From Polynucleobacter asymbioticus (GTDB lineage Bacteria > Pseudomonadota > Gammaproteobacteria > Burkholderiales > Burkholderiaceae): DNA of 64,000 bases. The translations under genes were made by a program, and so were the position numbers. Of the stretch, positions 55,327 through 64,000 are shown one piece after another; the first letter of the stretch is position 1, and every line of letters begins with the position of its first letter. Location: assembly GCF_018687575.1 (NCBI RefSeq), contig NZ_CP061297.1:1432821-1496820 (forward strand). The letters run 5' to 3'. Under the pieces are notes generated by a model. That model ran no database searches. It worked only from the letters and a program-made list of their open reading frames with translations, and was not told where the DNA came from.

Positions 55327-56433
55327 ATGACTAATCTGGCTACCGCGCAGCAGCTTGCGCCGTCCAATTTACAACTGCCGGTTTCGGCCTATTTTGACGT
55401 TGATCTCTATCAGCGTGAAATTGAACTGCTTTTTAAGCAGGGTCCAGGCTATGTTGGTCACGAACTCATGGTTCCTGAAGTTGGCTCTTACCAAACCTTG
55501 ACCTCAGAAAACGAAGGTCGCCTACTAGTTCGTAATGCCCAAGGCGTTGAACTCCTTTCCAATGTCTGCCGTCATCGTCAAGCACTCATGCTCAATGGCA
55601 AAGGCAAGGCGGACAATATTGTTTGCCCCTTGCATCGCTGGACCTACGATTTAAATGGTCAACTCATGGGTGCACCGCACTTTGAAGATAAGCCTTGTCT
55701 CAATCTAGGCAAATCCCCTTTACAAAATTGGCAAGGGCTCTTGTTTGAAGGTCCACGTGATGTGCGTACCGATCTTGCCAAACTCGGCGTTGCTGATGAC
55801 CTCAACTTTGAAGGTTACGTTCTGGATCATGTTGAAGTCCACGAATGTAATTACAACTGGAAGACTTTTATTGAGGTCTACCTAGAGGACTATCACGTTG
55901 CTCCATTTCACCCTGGCTTGGGTAAGTTTGTTTCTTGCGAAGACTTGCGTTGGGAATTTGGTGACTGGCACAGCGTACAAACTGTTGGCATCCACAAGAA
56001 CCTAGAGAAACCTGGCTCACCGGTTTATCAAAAGTGGCATGAAGCGGTATTGCGCCACCATGAGGGCAAGACGCCGCGCCATGGTGCCATTTGGCTTACC
56101 TACTATCCCAACGTTATGGTGGAGTGGTACCCAGGCGTTTTGTGCGTTTCAACATTACACCCAATGGGTCCAAACAAGACACGCAACATCGTCGAGTTTT
56201 ATTACCCAGAAGAGATCGCCCTTTTTGAACGCGAGTTCGTAGAAGCAGAACGTGCAGCCTATATGGAAACCTGCATTGAAGATGATGAAATTGCAGAGCG
56301 CATGGATGCTGGTCGTGCCGCCCTGCTGGCTCGCGGTCAAAATGAAGTGGGCCCCTACCAAAGCCCAATGGAAGACGGCATGCAACATTTCCATGAATGG
56401 TACCGTCGCGCCATGAGTTACAAAGGCGCATAA
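55327..56433 (+). CDS. Rieske-type aromatic ring-hydroxylating oxygenase alpha subunit
   Basis: 368 residues from the ATG at 55327 (a GTG three codons earlier is possible). Rieske cluster C81-R-H83 and C100-PL-H103; mononuclear iron site FIEVYLEDYHVAPFHPGL (D..H..H) near residue 190. No reductase, ferredoxin or beta subunit gene adjoins it, so the partner and substrate are unknown. Divergent from xseB; TATAAT at 55234-55239 is a candidate -10. Followed by sseA on the same strand (37-base gap). Confidence 0.88.
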   Translation: MTNLATAQQLAPSNLQLPVSAYFDVDLYQREIELLFKQGPGYVGHELMVPEVGSYQTLTSENEGRLLVRNAQGVELLSNVCRHRQALMLNGKGKADNIVCPLHRWTYDLNGQLMGAPHFEDKPCLNLGKSPLQNWQGLLFEGPRDVRTDLAKLGVADDLNFEGYVLDHVEVHECNYNWKTFIEVYLEDYHVAPFHPGLGKFVSCEDLRWEFGDWHSVQTVGIHKNLEKPGSPVYQKWHEAVLRHHEGKTPRHGAIWLTYYPNVMVEWYPGVLCVSTLHPMGPNKTRNIVEFYYPEEIALFEREFVEAERAAYMETCIEDDEIAERMDAGRAALLARGQNEVGPYQSPMEDGMQHFHEWYRRAMSYKGA

Positions 56434-56470
56434 TTCAACAACACTCACTCGCTCTAAACAGGAAGCCATC

Positions 56471-57301
56471 ATGACGCCTCTCATTACTGCAAATCAGTTA
56501 GAAGAAATCATCAACAGCGGCGAAAATGTTTTAGTCTGCGACTGTCGCTTTGATCTCGTAGATCCGCTGGCAGGCAAAAAATCTTACCTAGAAGGTCATA
56601 TTCCTGGCGCACTATATGTCGACCTAGACCACGATTTATCCGGTGCAAAAACAGGTAAGAATGGACGTCACCCACTACCTAGTCCTGAGGCTTGGGCGCA
56701 AACCAAATCCCGCTTAGGCATTGACCCCAATACTTTAGTGATTGCCTATGACAATCAGGGCTCCGTATACGCTAGTCGCTTATGGTGGATGCTCAAAGCC
56801 ACTGGTCATGCGAATGTGCAAGTCTTAGATGGTGGCTTAGATGCTTGGAATGGCCCGATTGGCACCATACCGCGTGAAGCTAAATCCACAACAACACCAG
56901 TACCCACAATGCCTTATGTTGGCTTAGTGACAGTAGAAGAGGTTGTGCATAACCTACAGGCCAAAATGAATGTCGTGGTTGATGCTCGTGCAAATGATCG
57001 CTTCCATGGACAAAATGAAACCTTAGATCCTGTTGGCGGACATATCCCTAATGCGATTAATTATTGCTTCAGAGAAAATCTTTCCAGAAAAAGTTTCAAG
57101 GACCCAGAACAACTGTACAAAGACTTTGTAGGCCTCTTGGGCTCAACCAAAGCCTCTGAAGTAATTCATCAATGTGGCTCTGGAGTCACGGCCTGTCATA
57201 ACTTGCTAGCCATGGAAATCGCTGGCCTCAAAGGCTCACGTCTGTATGCGGGTAGCTGGAGTGAATGGTGTGCCGATCCAAGTCGGCCAGTTGCGCTTTA
57301 A
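56471..57301 (+). CDS. sseA: 3-mercaptopyruvate sulfurtransferase-type protein (SseA)
   Basis: 276 residues, tandem rhodanese domains. Active Cys is C235 in HQCGSGVTACHN, the CGSGVTA loop of mercaptopyruvate sulfurtransferases rather than the CRKGVT loop of thiosulfate rhodanese. Its stop overlaps the stop of the converging ZIP gene (TTAA). Confidence 0.93.
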   Translation: MTPLITANQLEEIINSGENVLVCDCRFDLVDPLAGKKSYLEGHIPGALYVDLDHDLSGAKTGKNGRHPLPSPEAWAQTKSRLGIDPNTLVIAYDNQGSVYASRLWWMLKATGHANVQVLDGGLDAWNGPIGTIPREAKSTTTPVPTMPYVGLVTVEEVVHNLQAKMNVVVDARANDRFHGQNETLDPVGGHIPNAINYCFRENLSRKSFKDPEQLYKDFVGLLGSTKASEVIHQCGSGVTACHNLLAMEIAGLKGSRLYAGSWSEWCADPSRPVAL

Positions 57302-58071
57302 TGCAAAAGCGAAAGCAAGATTACGAAGCCAACACCACAAGCAATCAAGATTGTTTGACGTAAAGACTCAACCCAATGTGGGCGGCGATGCATTTGCGGA
57401 ATGAGATCACTCACAGCAATATAGATAAAACTACTTGCAGCAATCACCAGCAAATAAGGCATTGCCGCATGCGCCTTCTCCAAGAAGAAGTACGCCAATA
57501 CCCCACCTATCACTGCAGATAAACCACAAATCAGGTTGTACATTAATGCACGAGTGCGAGTGAATCCGGCATTCAGCAATACGATGAAATCACCAATCTC
57601 CTGCGGGATCTCATGAGCAATGATGGCGATTGCAGTAAAGATGCCCACCTGGTAATCAGCCATGAACGCAGCAGCAATCAAAACCCCATCAACAAAATTA
57701 TGCAAACCATCACCAACCAAAATCATCCAACCGCTGCGACCTGCCACTTCCGCATCATGGCCATGGTGATGGCCATGGCCATCACCTTCGTGATGATGGC
57801 TGTGACGTAGTAATGCAATTTTCTCCAGCAAGAAAAATCCTAAGAGGCCTGCAAGTAAGGTTGCAAATAGCAGTTGGGGGTTGACGCCCGGCATCGTGAA
57901 TGCCTCAGGCAAGGAATGTAGCAAGGCGGTGGCCAGCAAGATACCTACCGACACACTCACCATGCTATGAACCATCTTTGACAGAAAAGCCAAAGAAAAG
58001 CTTGCAGCAACCAGAACGCTAACGGTTCCCGCAAGCGCTGTTACCAACAAAATGCTTTGCAGTACTGACAT
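57298..58071 (-). CDS. ZIP family metal transporter
   Basis: 257 residues, about 7-8 TM helices. His-rich cytoplasmic loop RHSHHHEGDGHGHHHGH around residues 88-105, then GDGLHNFVDGVLIAAAF and IAIIAHEIPQEIGDFIVLL, the two metal-site helices of ZIP proteins. Uptake of Zn(II) or related divalent metals is expected. 5 bases downstream of the dienelactone hydrolase gene. Confidence 0.93.
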   Translation of the reverse strand: MSVLQSILLVTALAGTVSVLVAASFSLAFLSKMVHSMVSVSVGILLATALLHSLPEAFTMPGVNPQLLFATLLAGLLGFFLLEKIALLRHSHHHEGDGHGHHHGHDAEVAGRSGWMILVGDGLHNFVDGVLIAAAFMADYQVGIFTAIAIIAHEIPQEIGDFIVLLNAGFTRTRALMYNLICGLSAVIGGVLAYFFLEKAHAAMPYLLVIAASSFIYIAVSDLIPQMHRRPHWVESLRQTILIACGVGFVILLSLLH

Positions 58072-58076
58072 GAAGA

Positions 58077-58973
58077 TTAAGCAACCCCGTTTTGTTTAAA
58101 CCAGGCGATACATTTTTCCCAGCCATCTTTAGCAGGCCCTTCGCGATAAGTGGCGCGATAGTCAGCATGGAAGGCATGGGGCGCATCAGGGTAGATTTCA
58201 AAGCGGGAAGCTTTAGCTGCTGGATTTTTTGGAGCTGCCTTTGCAAGTGCTGCACGCATTTGCTCGACGCTCTCTAAAGAAATACCGGTATCAGCACCGC
58301 CATACAAGCCCAGAACTGGAGCCTTCAGCTCAGCAGCAATATCCACCGGATGACGCGGGTTACCTTCAGTTTTCTCACCAATGACGCGACCGTACCACGC
58401 TACACCAGCCTTAACTTGAGGCAGTGTCGCCGATAACCAAGTAATGCGGCCACCCCAACAGAAGCCAGTAACGCCAACCTTCTTAAGGTCTCCACCATTT
58501 TTACCAGCCCACTGAATGGCCGCCTGCAAGTCATTGAGAACTTGAGCATCCGCAGTTGGGGCAACAATATTTTTTTGAATCTCAGCAACAGTGCCGTAGG
58601 TGTTCGGATCGCCCGCGCGTGTAAAGAATTCCGGAGCAATAGCCATGTAACCCAATTTAGCAAAGCGTCTAGTGACGTCTGCGATATATTCATGCACACC
58701 AAAAATTTCACTAGCGACGATCACTATCGGTAAATTACCTTTGGCTTTTTCTGGACGAGAAATATAGGCTGGCATTTGAAAGCTGCCAACTGGAATCATT
58801 TGCTCACCCGCTTTAATGCCCTTGAAATCCGTTTCGATTGCCTGCGCCATGACCGGCTCTGAAGCAGCTACAAAACCAATTCCCATGGTGGTTGCTGTAA
58901 TAGCAGAAGCTTTCATAAAACCTCTTCTATCGCTGGACACCATATTTGAACCCTGATCTTTTTTTGTTGTCAT
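58077..58973 (-). CDS. Tat-exported dienelactone hydrolase family protein
   Basis: 298 residues with a twin-arginine signal (S-D-R-R-G-F-M-K followed by hydrophobic ITATTMGIGFVAAS and cleavage near VMAQA). Mature domain has the catalytic Cys in VTGFCWGGRITW, Asp in LGLYGGADTG and His in PDAPHAFHADY. Carboxymethylenebutenolidase-like hydrolase in the periplasm. Likely co-transcribed with the ZIP gene. Confidence 0.9.
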   Translation of the reverse strand: MTTKKDQGSNMVSSDRRGFMKASAITATTMGIGFVAASEPVMAQAIETDFKGIKAGEQMIPVGSFQMPAYISRPEKAKGNLPIVIVASEIFGVHEYIADVTRRFAKLGYMAIAPEFFTRAGDPNTYGTVAEIQKNIVAPTADAQVLNDLQAAIQWAGKNGGDLKKVGVTGFCWGGRITWLSATLPQVKAGVAWYGRVIGEKTEGNPRHPVDIAAELKAPVLGLYGGADTGISLESVEQMRAALAKAAPKNPAAKASRFEIYPDAPHAFHADYRATYREGPAKDGWEKCIAWFKQNGVA

Positions 58974-58989
58974 CTCTTAGTCTCCTGAT

Positions 58990-61818
58990 TTAGTGCGCTT
59001 CTTCCCAATTATCGCCAATCCCAATACCAACTACCAAAGGAACCTTCAGTTCAGCCACCTTACACATTAAATCGGGTAGCTTTGCCTGCAAGAGCTCCAA
59101 TTCGTCCAAGGGTACGTCAAATACCAATTCATCATGAACCTGGAGCAGCATACGGGTCTTAAGACCCTCTTTTTCTAGCCAATTTTCGACTGCCACCATA
59201 GCCAATTTAATCAGGTCAGCCGCCGTTCCTTGCATGGGGGCATTAATCGCAGCCCGCTCCGCACCTTGGCGACGAGGACCATTTGAACCCTTAATCTCGG
59301 GCAGCCATAGGCGTCTGCCAAAGACTGTCTCGACATAGCCATTCTCTCTGGCCTCCAAGCGGGTGCGCTCCATATATTGAGCCACCCCTGGGTAGCGATC
59401 AAAGTACTTGGCAATGTAGCTCTGGGCTGCTGAGCGCTCAATACCCAAGTTACCCGCCAAACCAAAAGCACTCATGCCGTAGATCAGGCCAAAGTTAATC
59501 ACCTTGGCATAGCGACGCTGCTCCGAGTTGACACTCTCGAGCGGCACACCAAAAATCTCAGCGGCAGTTGCTTGGTGCACGTCTTTACCAGCAGCAAATG
59601 CAGCCAATAGATTTTCATCTTCGGCAATATGCGCCATGATGCGCAATTCAATTTGAGAGTAGTCAGCAGAGAGTAACTTGCAACCTTCAGCCGGAATAAA
59701 TGCTTCACGAATACGACGACCCTCCTCTGTCCGCACAGGAATATTTTGCAAGTTCGGATCGCTTGAAGCCAAACGCCCTGTCACTGCAGTCGCTTGAGAA
59801 AAACTCGTATGCACGCGCCCTGTTTTAGGGTCTGCCATACGGGGCAGCTTCTCGATATAGGTCGACATCAACTTAGCAAGACTGCGATAGTCCAGAATTC
59901 GCGCAGGCAAAGGATAGTCTTCAGCCAACTTCTGTAGAACTTCTTCATCGGTCGATGGTGCGCCCGACGGCGTCTTCTTAATCACCGGAAGCTCTAGCTG
60001 CCCAAATAAAATTTCTGCAATCTGTTTAGGCGACTGAATATTGAAGGGTTGCCCAGCCAGCTGATGAATCTCACCCTCCAATGCAAGCAGACGTTTGCCG
60101 ACCTCTTGACCCTGCTTAGACAGTAGTCCAGAGTCAATCCGAATCCCATTACGCTCCATGATGCCCAATACACGCATAGCTGGCATCTCAATATTTTCAT
60201 AAACGTATAGGAGGCCTTGGCTTGCTTGGATTTGCGGCCACAGCACTTGATGCAAGCGCAAGGTAATGTCAGCATCTTCTGCGGCGTAGTCAGTGGCGAT
60301 CTTGAGATCTACTTGATCAAAGCCAATCTGATGCACGCCCTTACCGCACACTTCTTCATACTTAATGGTCTTCATGCCGAGATGTCGCTCAGCTAAGTTA
60401 TCCATATTGTGTGGCATGTGTGACTCAAGCACATAAGACTCCAGCATGGTGTCAAACACAATGCCCTGCAAAGTAATGTCATAGTTCGCAAAAATATGGC
60501 TGTCGTACTTCAGGTTTTGACCCACCTTCAGATGGGTAGCGCTTTCTAGCCAGGGCTTCATGCGCGCTAAAACTAGTTCACGACTGAGTTGAGTTTCTCC
60601 GTTACGGTGCGCTACAGGGATGTAGCATGCTTCTCCAGGAGTAACGCAAAGCGAGATACCGACAAGCTCGGCAGCCAGCGCATCCAAGCTAGTAGTCTCA
60701 GTATCAACCGCAGTGAGATCGGCGCCTTCAATCTTTTTAATCCAACGATCTAATGCCACTTCATCAACAACGCATTCATAGTGCTTAGCTATCGCACCTT
60801 GTAGATCGGTAGTTTCTTGCGATAAGGCGGTTGTTGCTTCCGTAGCGGTAGGGCCAAATTTCTTAGCCGCTGCTTTTACATTTTCTTCGGCAATATTTTT
60901 GATAGGACTTCCAGCCAAATCAAAGTTACTGACAGTTTCAGGCGCTACTCCACACAACTGCTTCTCTACATCACGCAACCAAGTCTTAAATGCGTAACGC
61001 TCAAACAACTCACGTAAGAGTGGTGCATCCTCTGGTTTTGCATGCAGATCATCCAAGCCTGGAAGGTGAGGAGATAAATCGCAATCTGTTTTGACAGTAA
61101 TGAGCTGACGAGCCTGCGGAAGCCACTGCAAACTGTTTCGAAGATTCTCACCCACAACACCCTTCACCTGATAAGCATTTGCCATCAAGTTGTCTAAGTC
61201 ACCAAACTCTGCCAACCATTTATTCGCTGTTTTAGGACCCGCTTTCGGAACGCCCGGTACGTTGTCAACCGTATCGCCAATGATCGAAAGGTAATCGACG
61301 ATGCGCTCTGGAGGTACGCCAAATTTTGCAATCACCCCATCGATGTCCAACTTTTCATCGGTCATCGTATTAATCAGCGTTACGGAAGAATTGACTAACT
61401 GAGCCAAATCCTTGTCACCAGTAGAAATAATGGTTTCCCAGCCAGCTTGGGTAGCCTGGCAAGCCAAAGTACCAATCACATCATCGGCCTCAACCCCAGA
61501 AACCATCAGCACTGGCCAACCTAAGGCCTTCACCATGGCGTGGATCGGCTCAATCTGTTTGACCAAATCTTCCGGCATAGGAGAGCGATGCGCCTTGTAC
61601 TCAGAGTACATTTCATCTCGGAAAGTCTTGCCTTTGGCATCAAAAACACAGGCAATGTGGTCAGCTTTGAGTTCCGAGCGAGCCCGGCGCATCATATTGA
61701 CCATTCCATAGATTGCCCCCGTTGGGTCTCCTGCCCCATTTCTGAGGTCTGGCATGGCATGAAAGGCGCGATAGAGGTAGCTAGAGCCGTCTACCAACAA
61801 GAGTCTATGTTTAGTCAT
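58990..61818 (-). CDS. polA: DNA polymerase I
   Basis: 942 residues from MTKHRLLLVDGSSYLYRAFHAM; a 16-codon longer frame is rejected. N-terminal 5'-3' exonuclease domain (about 1-290, VEADDVIGTLA), 3'-5' exonuclease domain whose metal motif is intact (TAVDTETTSLDAL), and polymerase domain with DYSQIELR, INFGLIYGMSAFGLA and QVHDELVFD. Replication and repair. Divergent from the secreted unknown at 61900. Confidence 0.97.
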   Translation of the reverse strand: MTKHRLLLVDGSSYLYRAFHAMPDLRNGAGDPTGAIYGMVNMMRRARSELKADHIACVFDAKGKTFRDEMYSEYKAHRSPMPEDLVKQIEPIHAMVKALGWPVLMVSGVEADDVIGTLACQATQAGWETIISTGDKDLAQLVNSSVTLINTMTDEKLDIDGVIAKFGVPPERIVDYLSIIGDTVDNVPGVPKAGPKTANKWLAEFGDLDNLMANAYQVKGVVGENLRNSLQWLPQARQLITVKTDCDLSPHLPGLDDLHAKPEDAPLLRELFERYAFKTWLRDVEKQLCGVAPETVSNFDLAGSPIKNIAEENVKAAAKKFGPTATEATTALSQETTDLQGAIAKHYECVVDEVALDRWIKKIEGADLTAVDTETTSLDALAAELVGISLCVTPGEACYIPVAHRNGETQLSRELVLARMKPWLESATHLKVGQNLKYDSHIFANYDITLQGIVFDTMLESYVLESHMPHNMDNLAERHLGMKTIKYEEVCGKGVHQIGFDQVDLKIATDYAAEDADITLRLHQVLWPQIQASQGLLYVYENIEMPAMRVLGIMERNGIRIDSGLLSKQGQEVGKRLLALEGEIHQLAGQPFNIQSPKQIAEILFGQLELPVIKKTPSGAPSTDEEVLQKLAEDYPLPARILDYRSLAKLMSTYIEKLPRMADPKTGRVHTSFSQATAVTGRLASSDPNLQNIPVRTEEGRRIREAFIPAEGCKLLSADYSQIELRIMAHIAEDENLLAAFAAGKDVHQATAAEIFGVPLESVNSEQRRYAKVINFGLIYGMSAFGLAGNLGIERSAAQSYIAKYFDRYPGVAQYMERTRLEARENGYVETVFGRRLWLPEIKGSNGPRRQGAERAAINAPMQGTAADLIKLAMVAVENWLEKEGLKTRMLLQVHDELVFDVPLDELELLQAKLPDLMCKVAELKVPLVVGIGIGDNWEEAH

Positions 61819-61899
61819 ACCGCAATCGTACAATCTAGTTGCTAACTGCCTACAGATCAGGTTCAAATCCTCCTGAAAAGAGGCCTATAAAGGTGAAAA

Positions 61900-62307
61900 A
61901 TGATGCATGCTCTAACTAACTTATTCCACGCTTCTGCGAGCCAAACCCTTGTTCTAACAAGCTTTTTAGTGGCTTTTGCCTCTTTTGGCATGCATTCAGC
62001 ACATGCCCAGAATAATTCTCAGGCATTAAGCCCATCCGAGCTACAACGTATTAATAACCAGCCATTAGCGCCTGCCGTCAGCGCATCTCAAGCCACTAAC
62101 GCACCTGAAGGCCGAAAACCGAGCTTTCAGCATAAGGAAGCGACCGGCACCGAAATTACCGAATACAAAGATACCAATGCGCCCACACAGGTGGATGTAA
62201 AGACACGCTTTACCAGTTACGAAATGGCGCCCCCAGCGACCGTTATGCCGGGCGTACCAAAAGAAACTGATCTCATTAGCGTTCCGAGCGTCAAGATTCC
62301 TTTTTAA
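61900..62307 (+). CDS. Secreted protein of unknown function
   Basis: 135 residues. Signal peptide with cleavage near AHAQN (about residue 36), then a low-complexity polar mature region (SQALSPSELQRINNQPLAPAV; HKEATGTEITEYKDTNAPTQVDVKTRFTSYEM; PGVPKETDLISVPSVKIPF). No family recognised. AAAGGTG precedes the tandem ATGs. Followed by thrB after 46 bases, probably co-transcribed. Confidence 0.7.
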   Translation: MMHALTNLFHASASQTLVLTSFLVAFASFGMHSAHAQNNSQALSPSELQRINNQPLAPAVSASQATNAPEGRKPSFQHKEATGTEITEYKDTNAPTQVDVKTRFTSYEMAPPATVMPGVPKETDLISVPSVKIPF

Positions 62308-62353
62308 TCATTGACACTTTGCTCCTCACCATTCGCATCTTTCATTTTTAGTC

Positions 62354-63331
62354 ATGGCCGTATTCACACCCGTTGAACTGAGTGACATCTCAGATTGGAT
62401 CGCTAGCGATTTTGACATCGGGCAAGCCATCGATATTCGTGGCATTCATGGTGGTATCGAGAACTCTAACTTCTTTCTCGACACCGAGAAGGATGGCAAG
62501 AAGCAAGAATATGTTCTGACTATTTTCGAAAGACTATCAGCAGAGCAACTTCCCTACTATTTAGAATTGATGCGTCACCTGGCTAACAAAGGTACTCCAG
62601 TACCTAAACCACTAGAGAATAAACAAGGGCAAATTTTATTTACTCTTAAAGGCAAGCCTGCAGCTATTGTGAGCAAGCTTCCGGGCCTCTCCAGACTTGC
62701 TCCCGAAGCAAACCATTGCGCCTTAGTTGGTGAAAATTTAGCCAAGATGCATTTAGCTGGCAGTGACTTCAAGCAGACTCAAGAAAATCTTCGCAGTCTT
62801 TCTTGGTGGCAAAAAACGGTGCCTCAAGTTTTGTCACACCTAAGTGATTCTCAAAAAGAATTACTCACAACTGAGCTCGCTACTCAAGAACAATTCTTTG
62901 ACTCTGCAGCCTATGCAGCACTGCCGCAAGGGGCAAGCCATTGCGACCTCTTTAGAGATAACGTGCTGTTCGACCCTCAGTGTGCAAGCGATAGCTCCCA
63001 AGATCAACTCGGCGGTTTCTTCGACTTTTATTTCGCCGGTACTGATAAGTGGTTATTTGATTTGGCAGTCACCGCAAATGATTGGTGTCTGGCTGATAAC
63101 AAACAAGATTTAGATCCTGCCCGCTTCAAGGCATTGATGGATGCATATCAATCTGTTCGACCACTTACCAAAGAAGAGCAAGCAAGTTGGCCTCTCATGG
63201 TGCGTGCTGCAGCTTTGCGTTTTTGGATTTCTCGCTTGTGGGATTTTTACTTGCCACGCGATGCTCAAATGCTGACCCCACATGACCCCCGTCATTTTGA
63301 AAATATTCTCTTAAGCCGCAAAGCAATATGA
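62354..63331 (+). CDS. thrB: Homoserine kinase (choline-kinase-like ThrB)
   Basis: 325 residues: GGIENSNFFLDTEKDGKKQEYVLTIFE (nucleotide site), GASHCDLFRDNVLFD (HxDxxxxN catalytic loop) and GFFDFYFAGTDKWLFDLAV (metal Asp). This is the beta/alpha-proteobacterial aminoglycoside-kinase-fold ThrB, unrelated to the GHMP-type. Threonine biosynthesis. Its stop overlaps the next start (ATGA). Confidence 0.94.
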   Translation: MAVFTPVELSDISDWIASDFDIGQAIDIRGIHGGIENSNFFLDTEKDGKKQEYVLTIFERLSAEQLPYYLELMRHLANKGTPVPKPLENKQGQILFTLKGKPAAIVSKLPGLSRLAPEANHCALVGENLAKMHLAGSDFKQTQENLRSLSWWQKTVPQVLSHLSDSQKELLTTELATQEQFFDSAAYAALPQGASHCDLFRDNVLFDPQCASDSSQDQLGGFFDFYFAGTDKWLFDLAVTANDWCLADNKQDLDPARFKALMDAYQSVRPLTKEEQASWPLMVRAAALRFWISRLWDFYLPRDAQMLTPHDPRHFENILLSRKAI

Positions 63332-64000
63332 AACTAAACTCCGTTGCACCCAAAGAGGGCTACACCTGGATTCGTCAAGGTATCTGGCTATTTAAACAAA
63401 ATCCTCTAGGGTTTTTGATGCTGGTATTCATGTATGTGTTTGTAGCTCAGCTAGCAGTACTCGTTCCAGTGATTGGTATTTTTGCTGTTTTATTACTCAC
63501 ACCCACTTTATCGGTTGGCTTCATGACTGCCTGTCGGCAAGCAATCCAGAAAGAGCGCATTCGTCCATCAGTCTATCTAGCCGCCCTTCAGTCAACGCCT
63601 ATCTTACGTAAGCGCATTCTGCAACTAGGCTTAGTCTATGCAGCACTGATTCTGGCTCTCAGCTTTATCTTAAGCTTACTAGTGGATTTTGAATTACTCA
63701 TCCCACTCATGACAAACGATAAGCCCATTACTCCTGAAGCCATTCAGCAGATCTACCTCATTCTCTTTTTTGGTGGCTTGCTATATGTCCCGGTAGCGAT
63801 GGTGATGTGGTTCTCACCTGTACTCGTGGCTTGGGCTGATATGCCGGTAGCAAAAGCACTATTTTCTAGTGCTATTGCTTGCTGGTCGAATCGTGGGGCA
63901 TTCTTTTTGTATATCGCTATTTGGGGTGCGATCTTAATCGCCATTCCTTTGACGATTGGTTCCATCTTTGATTTACTTGATTTGGGTCAAGCCGCCTCAT
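63328..64000 (+). CDS. BPSS1780-type membrane protein, C-terminus missing
   Basis: At least 224 residues; the gene leaves the right edge without a stop. MKLNSVAPKEGYTWIRQGIWLFKQNPLGFLML, then about six TM helices (LAVLVPVIGIFAVLLLTPTLSVGFMTACRQA; LVYAALILALSFILSLLVD; LYVPVAMVMWFSPVLVAWADMPV). This is the BPSS1780 pattern of Burkholderiales membrane proteins of unknown role. Start overlaps the thrB stop by ATGA. Confidence 0.85.
   Translation, partial: MKLNSVAPKEGYTWIRQGIWLFKQNPLGFLMLVFMYVFVAQLAVLVPVIGIFAVLLLTPTLSVGFMTACRQAIQKERIRPSVYLAALQSTPILRKRILQLGLVYAALILALSFILSLLVDFELLIPLMTNDKPITPEAIQQIYLILFFGGLLYVPVAMVMWFSPVLVAWADMPVAKALFSSAIACWSNRGAFFLYIAIWGAILIAIPLTIGSIFDLLDLGQAAS

Noticed and set aside
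57745..57800. Repeated CATGGCCATGG-like units as possible repeat or CRISPR-like element
   Set aside because: They encode the His/Gly-rich loop of the ZIP transporter; unit size and spacing are irregular.
61852..61874. tRNA T-arm-like sequence (CAGG-TTCAAAT-CCT) before the secreted unknown
   Set aside because: The stem has mismatches and there is no acceptor, D-arm or anticodon arm around it; chance or at most an old remnant.

Overview
The window looks like a chromosomal segment of a freshwater betaproteobacterium, most likely Polynucleobacter or a close Burkholderiales relative. This is inference from moderate GC, the rpsU-yqeY-dnaG-rpoD block with a Lys/Ala/Pro-rich RpoD tail, the choline-kinase-type ThrB next to a BPSS1780-type membrane protein, and compact, strongly co-directional gene packing. 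I see no insertion sequence, integrase, phage gene, CRISPR array or rRNA.

Layout. (1) 1-9000, minus strand: microaerobic respiration. The cbb3 oxidase operon ccoNOQP (ccoP cut by the left edge) sits behind a class II FNR/Anr promoter, preceded by ccoS and ccoI, and further upstream by an MFS transporter, a 2OG-Fe(II) dioxygenase and a membrane-anchored TAXI protein. (2) 9082-16659: an SDR gene, then the complete System I cytochrome c maturation operon ccmABCDEFGHI, whose products would attach haem to CcoO and CcoP. (3) 16857-19184: a periplasmic-binding-fold protein, a quinone oxidoreductase and a DUF2452 protein. (4) 19272-25875: a photolyase / photo-oxidative-stress island with an FeS-type photolyase, DUF3833 lipoprotein, chalcone-isomerase-like protein, DCC thiol oxidoreductase, TIGR03643 protein, SDR, phosphatase, DUF2237, a DASH cryptochrome and a DUF2256 zinc ribbon. 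(5) 25942-32753: a mixed accessory stretch (deacetylase, SYLF lipoprotein, porin-like protein, K+ channel, DUF1488 gene behind a second FNR box, spermidine-synthase-fold protein, nitroreductase, FolB, glycosyltransferase). (6) 32853-44213: a block of exported hydrolases and outer-membrane proteins (two YtcJ-like amidohydrolases, bicupin, three beta-barrel candidates, secretory lipase, Ntn linear amide hydrolase, alpha/beta hydrolase), with a third FNR box upstream of one of the barrels. (7) 44384-50067: tRNA(CAU), rpoD, dnaG, yqeY, rpsU, with tsaD divergent. (8) 51241-64000: folE2, dxs, ispA, xseB; a Rieske oxygenase, SseA, ZIP transporter, Tat-exported dienelactone hydrolase, polA, a secreted unknown, thrB and a truncated membrane protein.

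The oxygen theme links regions: cbb3 oxidase, its Cu-loading and haem-maturation factors, and three FNR palindromes (two with the same 14-base core). The most interesting parts for undescribed biology are the photolyase island, which lacks any visible regulator of its own, and the exported hydrolase/porin block. Several starts given here are shorter than the longest possible open frame; ribosome-binding sites, ATGA-type overlaps or terminators lying inside the longer frame decided them.
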